Shown: positions 53,101-64,000 of the stretch, piece by piece | Position numbering within the stretch: position 1 is the stretch's first letter | Layout: each line of letters opens with the position of its first letter | NCBI GenBank assembly: GCA_037074765.1 | Contig: JBAMDO010000209.1 | Location: 1-64,000, forward strand | Source: Mansonella perstans | Lineage: Eukaryota > Nematoda > Chromadorea > Rhabditida > Onchocercidae | Reading direction: 5' to 3' | Length of the DNA: 64,000 bases | The notes under the pieces: model-generated | What the model was told of the DNA's origin: nothing | Database searches by the model: none | The model's input: the letters and a program-made list of their open reading frames with translations, nothing else | Program-made: the position numbers and the translations under genes

Positions 53101-56100
53101 TAACATGTTACAGTTATGGCAGAAAAAGAATCTTATATGAAATTCACTACTATTATTGACCAAATTTTTGAAAGTATCGATGAACAGGATTTCGTTCCAA
53201 ATACAAACGGTTGTTGTGAATTATTTTTCTAGGATCGTTTAAGCATAATTAAAATATGAATTACTGTTTGAGACAAATTTGTTCATTGTTAAATTAAAGC
53301 TTAAACTTTGGATAGAATTTTGTTATTTTAGTTATTTAATTGGATGTATTTGAACTACAATATATATTTTATAATCGTTATATGTTATTTGCTCTCTCCA
53401 TATCTGCATGCGCTTATCAGCCCTTGCGTAACTGATATCATAACTGAACTGGCTTAATACAAAGAATTAATAATGTAATTTTATTGCTCTAATTTTTAGC
53501 AGACGATGATGGCGGGATACCACAATATTTTTTGGATAAAGATCAGCTTGAAGAACTACGGCAGGAAGCGCAGAAATTGAAATCTTGGAAAAAAATCAAT
53601 AAAGTATGCGAAAAGTCGCATTTTATGAAGTTTTTTAATTTAATTTAGTACTTATTTATAACTTTATTCTTCTATTAAAGAAGATTTATATGGAAGCATA
53701 ATTCAGGTCAATCCAGAACGTCTCGTAAAGCTTTTGACAATTCTGGAAAAGAATATACGTGATATAATAGGCGCAGAAGGGGAACAATCACTCATAACTC
53801 TTTTTAATGAGGTGATTTTTTTTTTTTTTGAAGTTTCAGTCATAAATTTTTCAGATAACAAAAATGAGTTGAAGATGTTGTTTTATTCATTTTATCTTTA
53901 TATTTTCGATTTTTACCATATAGTGATGTGTATCTTCAGTAAAATTTGGGTAAACGATAGCTACGATATTGCAGGAGAAATTAATGACGATGTTCAAACA
54001 TTGTGATCTCAAATATGTTTTAATAAATCTGCACACTACTATACAAAGAGCAGACCGATCAGTTTGATCTTTTTTTTTAGGAAGATGAGGACGATTCAGG
54101 TGAAGCATATCGTGAAGCAATCGGTGATCGTATAATGCGTGCGGCTGATGCGTCTTGTACAGCGATGCTTATAATGACATCCACGAAAATGCCCAAGCAA
54201 GTAGGGAAAATGTTGAATTATATTTCTGTTGGTAGTTGGTAATTCTATTTTATGATTTCTTTTTCGATATAGTCAAATGTCTTTTTCTCTGAGCTTGTTT
54301 TATAGTATAATTTTACATATATAGATGGTTGTTTCAGTTTGAGTCACATTGCTTCGTGAATTATTTAACAAATTTTGAATTTGTTTAAAATTTTTTAAAT
54401 AATAAAAAGCATCTTTTGATTTTTTCAGGTATTTATCGAAGACCCAATTGATCGTTCCATACAACTCTGTAAACAGTTCCTTCATAATATTGTCTATCCG
54501 ACATCCGATAGTTCATGTCGTACTTCCAACAAAGGACGAAAGAACGGTAAGTACAAACTAGAAATATAGAGTTAAAATTCCAGTTATGCGTATTTCTCAA
54601 TTAATTTTTGCTGTTCTATTTGCAGAAGATAGGAAACGAAAGAGATCTGTAAGTAGTAATGCTCGATCATGCATCATCACAAACATTTACACTCGTGTTA
54701 CTGAACTTATCGGATGCTTTGCTGAGCTTGTAAGACTTTTTTTTCTTAAATTAGAATTTGGGAAATAGAGTTATCTCGTTCGTTTTAGATAGAGATTCTA
54801 GGTTTTCAAAATTGCAGTTCAAGTTGAATGAATTTCAGGGCAAGATTTGGAATAAGAATTTGAATTTAGGATTTGATAATATTCAATAATTAAATCTACT
54901 TTTGACAGTTAAATTGTTAGTTCAAGTTGTTTTCATCTCTTGAAATAGCTTCCAATTTGTTTTTCCTGTTTAGTGAGACTCGATTTTTTGTTTGATTGCA
55001 TTTATCATAAAAGAATTAAGTTTTACAGAAGTGTTTTGAAGTGTCAGTGAATTCATTAAATCGAACACTATTTTTTATTTTTGAAAATTTCAGGTCCGTA
55101 CTCAATCCTTAACAGATACAGCCATCCTGCAGCTATGTTCTCTTGCATCAGGACCATTCTTTGTAGATAATGTTGGTGAATTACAAATGCAATCTATTAA
55201 ACTTCTTTCGGCGATTTTTTCGCGTTATGAGAATTTCCGGAAAAGCATCATCCAAGTTAGTAACAATGTTGTGATTAATTCGATTTTTCTAATTTTGTCA
55301 GTGAAGAAGAAATCTCAAATTAATTTTTGAAAAATTTCAAGGATTTGCTCAGTTCTGTTCATCGTCTACCTCCGACAAAAACTTCCAAAAATAGTTATCG
55401 TATGACTGCTGATGAATGGATTAGTAACATGACTGTCCTTATTATGCAACTTGTGCAGAGTGTTGTCAAGGTAAATAGTTAATTGTTTTTAACTTTTTTT
55501 ATCCTATTTGCTGTTAAAAATTGTTTTTATTATACTTTGTTTTGGTTACGTCGAAGGAGGAGATGGGAGGAAAATTTTTTCTTCTCTTCCATTTAGTTTT
55601 GTCGATTATATTTTTGGAGTTTACTATGAATGGATATGATGCAATTGTTGTTTTAACTGAAGAAAGTAAGGTATGATGAGATATGTCAACATTTTTTTCT
55701 TGTTATATTTTTCATCAAAGCATATGTAACATGAGATATCACAGCTTATTTCAAATTAATTTACGCTATAATTTTTCTTCATATTATCGGTGAAAGATCC
55801 TTGAATTATATGATGAAGAAAATTAGAGTGTCGATAAAATGTGGAAACATCTGATTCAATATTGCAGGTTCCACGACGACGACGATCCGATGATCCTTTT
55901 GATGTTGATGAAGAAACAACAACTGATGATGCCATAGTCAAGGATTCTGTGGTTGAATGTCAAAAAATCGCTTCATTGTTTCTTAGTGGATTCTTGGCTA
56001 AGTAAGTTTGTTAAATATCGTTTTTCATCGCTAACCAGCAGTTTGTTTTGATTGGTAGATTAATCTATCGATGTTTAAATTTATAGAATAATTAGAGGCG

Positions 56101-59100
56101 TAATGGATTAATGCTATTTTTTTGTATTAATTTGACATTTTCGAGTGAGTGAATTATAGATTTTTGAACTCAAATATGCAAATTTCGTTTTTTTCTTTTT
56201 TTACCTTTCGATATGCATCACTGTCTCTTTGGATTACAGATGTACAGCCAAATCGGAAGAAGATTATCGACGCCTTTTTGATCAGTTTGTGCATGATTTG
56301 CTTACGGCTTTGTATAAGCCTGAATGGCCTGCTGCTGAAATGCTTTTGACATTGTTAGGCAATGTCCTGGTTACTTTTTATCGTTCGAAAAATGTTGATA
56401 TGTCACTGAGAATTGCCAGGTAACTTTAACATTGTCCTAATATATAATGAATTAAGTACGACAAGACTTTAAAAGTATGACACTCATAAGATAGGTAATT
56501 AAAATTTTTGAGAGAATGTTGCATTTTCTGTGCATAATTCTGTTTTATATTTTCAGATTTCATCTTCCTACTTTTAATTTTGCTTTACAGCTTGGATTAT
56601 TTGGGTACAGTAACTGCTTCACTGCGTAAAGACATGCAGCAAACGATATCGGATGATATTCGTTTAGATGTAGTTGTTAAAACACTTCTATACGAAGAGC
56701 TTGAAGAAGAGGAACAGACCGGCGATATAGATACTATTGATATCAGTCATGTTAGTTTTTCCTGTTATAAATATAAGTCAATACCAGCTTGTAGGAACTG
56801 TTTGATTCACTGCTTTTTCCAGAAAATTTACCGTACCAGTTTTAATCGATCTCTTTAATATACCGATTTGTTAAGCTAGCATGTTTGACTGTTTAGTTTC
56901 AGTTGAATTAATAATAATTAATACCAACAAACCCATTCATCTCGGTTTACTTAAATCTTCTGAAACACTTGTATCATTCTAGTCTTACATTTCTCAGCTC
57001 GTAAGATGTCGAGATGGACTTTTATAGCTCTTTATTTTTACTCCAGCTTAGGGAAGGTAAAATTGGAAATTCACTTATCAGTGATTTCATTTCTCAAAAT
57101 CTTTTGTGATTCTCAGTATCTCAATTCTAAGTTCCAGTTATTTGAAATCGTGGCTGATTTTGTTCAAACTGATTTTAAAACTTCTATGAGGTCTGTTTCA
57201 TTTTAAATGTCTTCTTTGCAGATGTCAGCAGCAGATAAGATGAAAAAAGTTCAACGAGCCTTGATTGATTATCTCGTTGAAAGAAGAGGTGATGCTGATG
57301 TTTCCATCGAGGTATTTGATTTTTTACATACAATTGCTAATATGCTTTATTCATAGGCATACAGAACCATTCTGTTTTCCCTCAAGCATTTTTTGAATAA
57401 TTCTTTTGTCCTATGCAAAAATATTCCTTTCCTCAGTATTTTGGCGTTTTTTTTTTTTTTGTTTTTGCATTTAATTTTTGTTGCTAAAATTTTCAGCTAT
57501 ATTAAAAAATTTTTAGTACGCCGTAATGTTTTATGTGGGTATTTGGTACAAGGAATTATATGAAGAAGCGGAATCGGCAAAGCAAAAGTTGAAGCAAATC
57601 ATGAATAGTTCCGAAATCAATGATAAAGAGAAACGGAAATTTGAAAAGAAATCTGCTAGGGTCAGATTATTTTTATGTTCGAAATTTTAATTGTGAAACT
57701 CTTTATTTCTTAATTTTGGCGTTTAAAAATACTGGTACTTTTGTTAAGTGTTTTCTCTATTTAATAATTGGTTGTATAATGGAGACATAATTCATAATTG
57801 AGCTTAACATATCCAGTATTCACGCAATCATCACAACTTACTAAACAGAAAACAATTTTGATGATTAATTATTTTTAAATACGATATTATGATGGCTAGC
57901 AAGGATTTTTTTTTTCACACTGTTTGCTAATGAATTTAGGTTTTGGAACGATGTCAACTAATGAAAATATTTCTTATTAAAACTGCTGATAAAAGGCATA
58001 TCAGAAAACGTGCTGAACTAATTGCGTATGTTTTTTTTTAAACTTATTAATGTAACTAAATTATGATTCCAGTTATAACTGGTTTTGTTTCTTTGAAATT
58101 CAAAAGTAAAGGAAAGCGTAAAATTATAACTATGAAATACTCTTTGTAGTAATCAGCTTTTAGATGGTATAATAATATTTTTTTCTTATTAGCTTTCCAT
58201 TATCTTTAAGCAATAGATCATTTTCTTTTTTTCTGTTTTGTTTTGTTTTTGTTCAAACTTTTAGTGGCTTGGCTTTTCATTGCATCACGGTTCAAACTTT
58301 ACAAGAAAAATAGTTGTAGAAGGAAGGAGTTTTTCTTTACCATTGCAAATTTATCCACTTAGTTGGTTCTTTTATATTTGCTATGAATTATGCGTTTGTT
58401 TACCTGTTGATTACATGCATTTATGCTACATTCTTTATTTTTTTAGACGAACTGGTAACATTCTCATGGATAGTGACGCATCATGGCTTGTACGATTTTT
58501 GGCTTCAAGTCGAGAATTTAGCCAATCGTTTTTGACATACCTCAATCACGTTAGTATATTCTGAAGAAATTTACGTTTATTTATAAATGGAAGCTGCCAA
58601 CAAGTCTTATAGTGATTTAAAAGAAATTGTTTCAGATTTTGTATGGCATACATGCGGAACAAGCAGTAGGTTTAAGGACCAAAGCAATGCGATGTTTAAC
58701 TTTGATCATTGAAGCTGATCATTCAGTTTTAAAAATTGTAGGTCTTTTTTTATCTCATGAAGTATCAAAAAACATTCTTAAAGTAAGATTAACAAAGTTA
58801 GCTATTTTCAGTGTTTTGTAGCAATGATGACATCTGGATTCTATTCCGTAGATTTTCATGATTTCATGTTATTTGTGTATTTGTATCTGCGCATACATTT
58901 TTTAAACATTTTTCGTGAATATTTTCATAAAGGCAAGTCCATTCGAAGAGCAATTAATACATTTTTACAGCCTGAAGTACGCAAAGCAGTTCAGGCAAGA
59001 ATGATGGATCCGAATGCAGCAGTTCGTGAAGCGACCACTGAGCTTATTGGAAAGTATTTAATCGCAAAACCGGATTATATTCCGCAGTATTATTCATTAT

Positions 59101-62100
59101 TAATTGAGCGCATCAAGGTTACTAATTCAAAGGAGATTTCAAATTTGAAAAGAAATTGCAAATAATACTTTTGTTTGTTTTTTGTTTGTATGTTGAGCGG
59201 CAAATCTGTTTACAAGTTTTTAAAGTTGATTTATAGTTTTTATATATGTTTCTTCCAGTCAAGTTTGAGTCGTTTTATGTAATGTTTTTTGTTCGTACTT
59301 TTGAATTTAGGATTCTGGTGTAGCAGTTCGGAAGCGTATAATACGTATATTGCGTGAAATTTGCGAAAAACAGCCTGACTATGAAAAAATGCCGGAAATT
59401 TTGGCACGGATCGTGCGTCGTATATCGGATGAAGAAGGAGTGAAGAAACTAACCATTGATACAATGCAAGGCTTATTGTTTCAACCTGCTCGTGAACGTG
59501 ATTCTGCTCAACTAATCAATAAGGTATGATTTATTATTTATCTACAAATGAAGTTTTTCAGAGACTCTTTGAGGGAGAAAACAATGAGGGAAGCATTATA
59601 AAGAGTGATTTTTTTCTTTTTCCTGTTTCACCTTTCTATGTCTTTTTTGTCATTTTTAGGTAATGACCTTAACTGATATGGTCCAAATATGTGTCAAAGA
59701 AAATACATTAGACTTCTTCGAACAGTTGCTAAATAATTTACTTAAAACCAATGATCGAACATTGCTATTCGCTTCACGGCAGATTGTGGATACATTAGTA
59801 GACAACGTCCTTACTTTGGATTCTAAAATGGCTCTAGGTGATTCAAATTTTTGCAGTTTTATTTCAAAATTTCATTGTATTAACTTCATATTTTATTCAT
59901 GTATAGCTTAATTATAACTTTATTTTTTGCGCGTTCTTTTAAGATTTTTTAGCTTTTTAGTTTTGAAAAATGTGAATTGCTGTATTTTTTTATTATTAAG
60001 GTGGTAATGAAGTAATAAATAGTGCCGAGGAACGCACTTCTATGAACGCAGCGGCAGCTCATAAAGAACATCAAGAACGTATGTTGGCTTGTCTATCCAC
60101 CTTATCACTGTTCAGCAAAGCAAAACCAGATTTAATGGTCAAACATGCCGAAACACTGCAACCATATTTGTCAATGAATATGAACGGACCAGCGGAGCAA
60201 CAAGTTATGAATCAGGTACCCGTTAATTTATAGCAGCTTTTACGAAGCATCTATCAAAATTATTTGAAAGTTGAAGATTCATGTATTTACAAAGCCTCCT
60301 GAAGATTCGGATAATTTTTGGTCAAATTTGGATATTTTTGAAAGTTTTGTTCTTAATTAATTCTGCTTGCAATTTCAGTATAGATATAATGTAAATCTTA
60401 ATCTTAATGAAGGTGATCAATATGTTGGAAAGAGTGGTTCCACTGATGGATCATCCATCAGAATCATTTCTCAAAACACTGGATGAAAGTTTATATCAAT
60501 TAGTGAAAGATGGTGGCATGCGTATCATTGCTTCATCTTTAGCTTGTAGTGCAGCTATATATAATAAGTGGAAAAAAAGAACTCCAGCTGTTATCGAGAC
60601 ATTTTTCAAGTACTTGAGTAAGTTCTTGCTTTCCACAAAATCTCCATAAGGATTATAAACAGTCATTATTTATTGCACTGTGTGAGATTTTTTTTAAACA
60701 AAATTTAATATATGAAAGCTCCCTTTCTTTAAAGTTTAATTCCTCATACGACACCGAAACATCTTCATACTATAACAACCTTTTGCTTTTTTTTCAATTG
60801 AATAATTCCCGAAACAGTAAACTGATCGGTTTTTTTTTTTCATACAGTACTTGTTCATTCGCTCTCAAATTTTGATCAGAAAGTGCCAGATTTATTGCTT
60901 TCACCTCTTGGAGAAAAATTTCCAGCCTTTTTTAGCCGGTTCATCAATTGAATAATACTAGCAGCCGTGATTCTCGGCTGTCATGATTCTCGACCAGATT
61001 CTCGGCGGCCATGATTCTCGGCTAATGACGCCAGTTTATTGTCGCGAAAAAGCTTTGTTAAGGAAATTACTGAACTGAGGAAAAAACAAAATTACATGAT
61101 GCCTTTTGTTATAGTACAAAAATAGTTCGGTGTGAAGAAATTAACCGAACAGTTTATTATCATGCAGATTCAATGAAAAATATAAATGTAATAGTGAACA
61201 AAAATAAAAAGAAGTAATAATATAATATTTGTGGAATGATTTTGAGGGCAACTAAGAGATGTAGCTAGTGTACTATAAAAAGACTTAAACTCTAAAGGGA
61301 GAAGGCTTTATATATTTTGTTTTTGAGAAATTAATCAATCAAATTGCAAGGAGTTACAAATATTGTAAATGTTTGTGAAGTGAAAGTGTCATAGAATACC
61401 ATAAATTAGGATTATTTATAAAATGGATTTAAAAACATAAATATCTAAAAGCAAAATAGTAAGTCAAATTGTGGCATTTTCACATAAACCTTATTACTGT
61501 CACAAAATAAATACTTTTTTAAACATATGAAACTTTAAAAACAAGAGTAAATCACTTTTGTTACTTAATGAAAAAACATAAAGTTGGTTTGGGGCCAGAT
61601 AATTTTATAATGCAATTATTTTCGGTTTATGCGGCAATCCTATCTCATATATTGCCATGGTAACTCATTGCTTGGATTTTCTACTAACATAAATTAACGT
61701 AATTTTTGTTTGGTATATTGGATCAGTAATTATCTGTGTACCTTGCAGAGTACTTGCATCAAGTAAAAGAGGATGTATTGCGAAAGCAGAGTCCTGGAAT
61801 TCTACCAGTAAAGAAACCAATGGTGTTAAGGTGTGGAGTTGATAATAATTCTAGTATTTAGTAACTTTACTAATTAACTAGTTATTATCACCTCTCTGAT
61901 TATTTTCTTTTTTACATAATTATTGATTTATTTATGTTTCAAACCATTTAATTTTTGCGATTTTAATCTAAAATTTGAATTCACTGGTTTTTTCCAGATC
62001 GTTATTTTCTATCGGTTTGATGTCACGCTATTTCGATTTGGATGCAATATCGGAAAATGATAAAGAAGCGAAGAAATTTCTAGATTTGGATACATTTTCT

Positions 62101-63959
62101 CTTTCAGCAGAAGTAAATGAAAGGCATGATGAAGACGAGAAACAATGCTCAAAATCCGGTCTTTTTGTTGAAATGATTTTCCAAGTTTTGATAACATTCT
62201 GCAGATATCGTGATGGTGATATCCGGTTAAAAGCTATGAATGCTATTGGTTAGTATGATTTTTAGTTAGTCCGAGATGGATATAGAATTTTGAACATTTA
62301 AAAATTTAAACAACTGATTTTTTCTGAAATAATCTTTTGTTTATCATTTCTAGGAAATTTCACAGCAACTAATTCGGAATATCTGACACGGACAGAGTTG
62401 CGAAATATCTATATGACATTGCTGGGAACTGACGATAAGGAATATTTGGGCTTGAGAATACAAACGCTAAAGAATTTGGAATTATTTTTGAGTGCTGAAG
62501 AAACAAAAATGATCAAAAACAATAGTGAATGTAGGTTTATTTTATGGAAATTAAATTGGAATTCAGAAAAAATTTGTATTTGAATTCAGTCCTGGCTTAG
62601 TAAGAGCTTAATAATGATTTAGTGGTGTGTATGCACAATAATACATAGCTATGAAATGCTCAAGCAGTTTGTGAAACGCTTATTGAGGCGCTAAAACCGG
62701 ATGTTTTAGATTCAGTAACTAGTTGCGTTAAATAAAGATTTGAATTGTGTTCGTAACACCACTTTAAGGCTAAATTTAGGAAGTACCATTATTGCTCTCA
62801 GTTAATTAAATAATTGTTTTTGCATGTACGATATGAGTAAAATAGAATGCTTTCCATTCTGTAAATATACCACTATAGGGCATGTGTCAAAAGAAGAACA
62901 TGATTTGAAAGAAATGGAATTGGCGAATTCCGGATTAGCTTCCGCGATCATACAGCTTTACTGGAATGCCGTGCTGAACTCATATTATAATGCAAGTGAT
63001 GCTGTACGAACTGCTGCTGTCCAGGTAATCGTGAAATCCGTCATTTGTACGCTATTTTCAAGATGCGAATCATGAAGTGGATTTCTGTTCTTTGGGATAG
63101 TTTATCAGTGATATTGGAAAATGATGAAGTGTAGAGGATGCAGAAATTTCCAGTTTTTTTTTCCTTTTTTTGTTTTGCAGATTCTGTAGTTAATGTCTGA
63201 GCAATAAAAATTTTTTGTAGGTTGCGATTTTAACCCTAAGCCAAGGGTTGGTGACGCCTGGTTCATCAATTCCAACACTGATTGCCATGTCTACTGATCG
63301 AAATACTCTTGTCCGAAACAAAGTAGAAAATTTATTAAGGGATATCGATTCAAAATATGCTGGGATGGTTCCGGTTGGTGCTCTGCATCATCTTTTTCTC
63401 TTTTTTCATTTAGCGATATTGACTCAGTAAGATAAGAATTGATAGTATCATTTTTTCTTAGTTATTTCACCCATCCTGGTGATTGATGGCAGTGGAAATT
63501 TTAACTGATATATATATATATATATCAGTTTAGAAATTATATATATTTTGTTCAGATTTCTAGATTTTGAGATGATTACAGAGTAAAGCAGTAGCAGGTA
63601 TTCGTTGTTCATTTCGTTTACATATGATCATAAAAAAGGATTCAGAATCTGTTGTGCGCGGTATTCGAGTCTGTGATCAAGCAGTAACTGCTGCAGGTTA
63701 TTGTTTTCAGTTAAAGAATTGTTTTCTCAGTGACTAAATTATTTTTTCTTGCGTATTTCACAAGAAAAATGGGGAATTTTTGAATTTCTCATTTTTAGGT
63801 TCTGGCGGCAATCCTAAATTGATAAACGGAGTACCGAAAATGACGAATGATGGACAAGCATTATTGAGTGGTCTGTACCAAAATCTTCGCAGTAATCGGC
63901 AACAACGAAGAAGCTTTTTATCTTCTATTCTTCGATTATTTTCCGAGGATTCTCGAGAA
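47170..63959 (+). CDS. scc-2: Cohesin-loading factor SCC-2 (PQN-85/NIPBL/Nipped-B), 3'-truncated by the window
   Basis: Forty-three exons (start 47170-47187; last 63799-63959) join in continuous phase for 1,946 codons. SCC2 with MAU2/SCC4 loads cohesin onto chromatin in the nucleus. Order: short N-terminus MDNINSNSPRATSL; Gln-rich prion-like part (exons 2-5, residues about 7-152); charged R/E/Q helix (about 153-270); linker with basic clusters (about 500-660); then the HEAT-repeat body to the edge. Family-diagnostic blocks are LDYLGTVTASLRKD (56595), RSLFSIGLMSRYFDLD (62000), the NIPBL-like LKEMELANSGLASAIIQLY (62910), RNKVENLLRDIDSKYAGM (63317) and LRSNRQQRRSFLSSIL (63885). In human NIPBL the last of these blocks lies in the C-terminal part, so only the extreme C-terminus is missing. 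The start follows a cctgttag acceptor. The largest intron is 60618-61748. No frame break was found. Confidence 0.95.
47636..49217 (+). other. Gln-rich prion-like segment of SCC-2
   Basis: Exons 47636-47770, 47986-48120, 48746-48805 (or from 48728, both in frame) and 49110-49217 encode a region with runs such as QVMQQQQQQQQQ and LEQQRLLEQQQRQL. CAA/CAG codons are mixed, so the run is not a pure microsatellite. This fits the C. elegans name pqn-85 (prion-like Q/N-rich). Confidence 0.85.
51416..54200 (+). other. SCC-2 linker exons with basic clusters
   Basis: Exons 51416-51667, 51972-52073, 52250-52307, 52351-52548, 52713-52817, 53503-53603, 53707-53811 and 54081-54200. They carry several basic patches (EGRRRRQRTK, KKGRKRIREK, RQRKRREKHKRRQ) that could be nuclear-localisation signals, then the acidic EDEDDSGEAY. 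HEAT-type helices start soon after. Phases alternate 0 and 1 and all fit. Confidence 0.8.
60618..61748 (+). other. Large intron of scc-2 with short repeats
   Basis: This 1.13-kb intron is flanked by a phase-1 junction that reads KYL on both sides of the splice (cttga/gtaagt ... cttgcag/agtacttg). It holds a short repeat of the phrase (c)atgattctcggc at 60965-61025 and no other recognised element. Confidence 0.75.
63499..63533. repeat. TA microsatellite forming a perfect palindrome
   Basis: aactga followed by (ta)n and tcagtt forms a hairpin-capable palindrome within an scc-2 intron. Confidence 0.85.
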
Positions 63960-64000
63960 GTTTGGATCAGGATTTTTTTTTCAGTTTTTTCTTGAAATCC

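Overview
The window is about 31% GC with short exons, long AT-rich introns, TTTTCAG/TTTAG-type 3' splice sites, likely trans-splice acceptors a few bases before start codons, and a nematode-type 5S rRNA gene. This points to a nematode nuclear genome. A filarial or other clade III worm is my inference, not proven by the sequence.

Left part (1-19.1 kb): a multi-exon C2H2 zinc-finger gene (+, 655-3640) and a cyclophilin gene (-, 17254-19059) converge on each other. A 4.2-kb block carrying the 3' end of both genes is present twice in direct orientation (3343-7622 and 13470-17659). The copies are separated by about 5.8 kb of unrelated sequence holding a 1.45-kb element with 0.2-kb terminal inverted repeats, a degenerate fold-back sequence, a collagen-like fragment and decayed coding remnants. 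The left copy therefore holds an orphan cyclophilin last exon. The right copy holds an orphan, frameshifted zinc-finger exon.

Middle (19-46 kb): an intact nine-exon gene of unknown function on the minus strand (22042-27103, 554 aa) is followed by about 19 kb without an intact gene. That stretch contains minisatellites, a repeated locus (30.7-32.4 and 38.0-39.9 kb) with possible myosin-motor remnants, a 2.5-kb inverted-repeat structure (36345-38853), a decayed zinc-finger gene (34.0-34.95 kb) and an intron-containing, frame-broken dynactin p150-Glued (dnc-1) copy (40.7-44.55 kb).

Right (46.5-64 kb): a 5S rRNA gene (46560-46678) lies just upstream of the cohesin-loader gene scc-2/pqn-85 (NIPBL/Nipped-B family). 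scc-2 was followed through 43 exons (1,946 codons) in continuous phase to the right edge, where the gene is cut.

The main theme is contrast. Three genes (cyclophilin, the 554-aa gene, scc-2) are open across about 8 kb of coding sequence. Neighbouring zinc-finger, dynactin and collagen-like sequences carry clustered one- or two-base frame breaks while keeping intron structure, which suggests duplicated and decaying gene copies between active genes. Missed polishing of repeated sequence is the main alternative.
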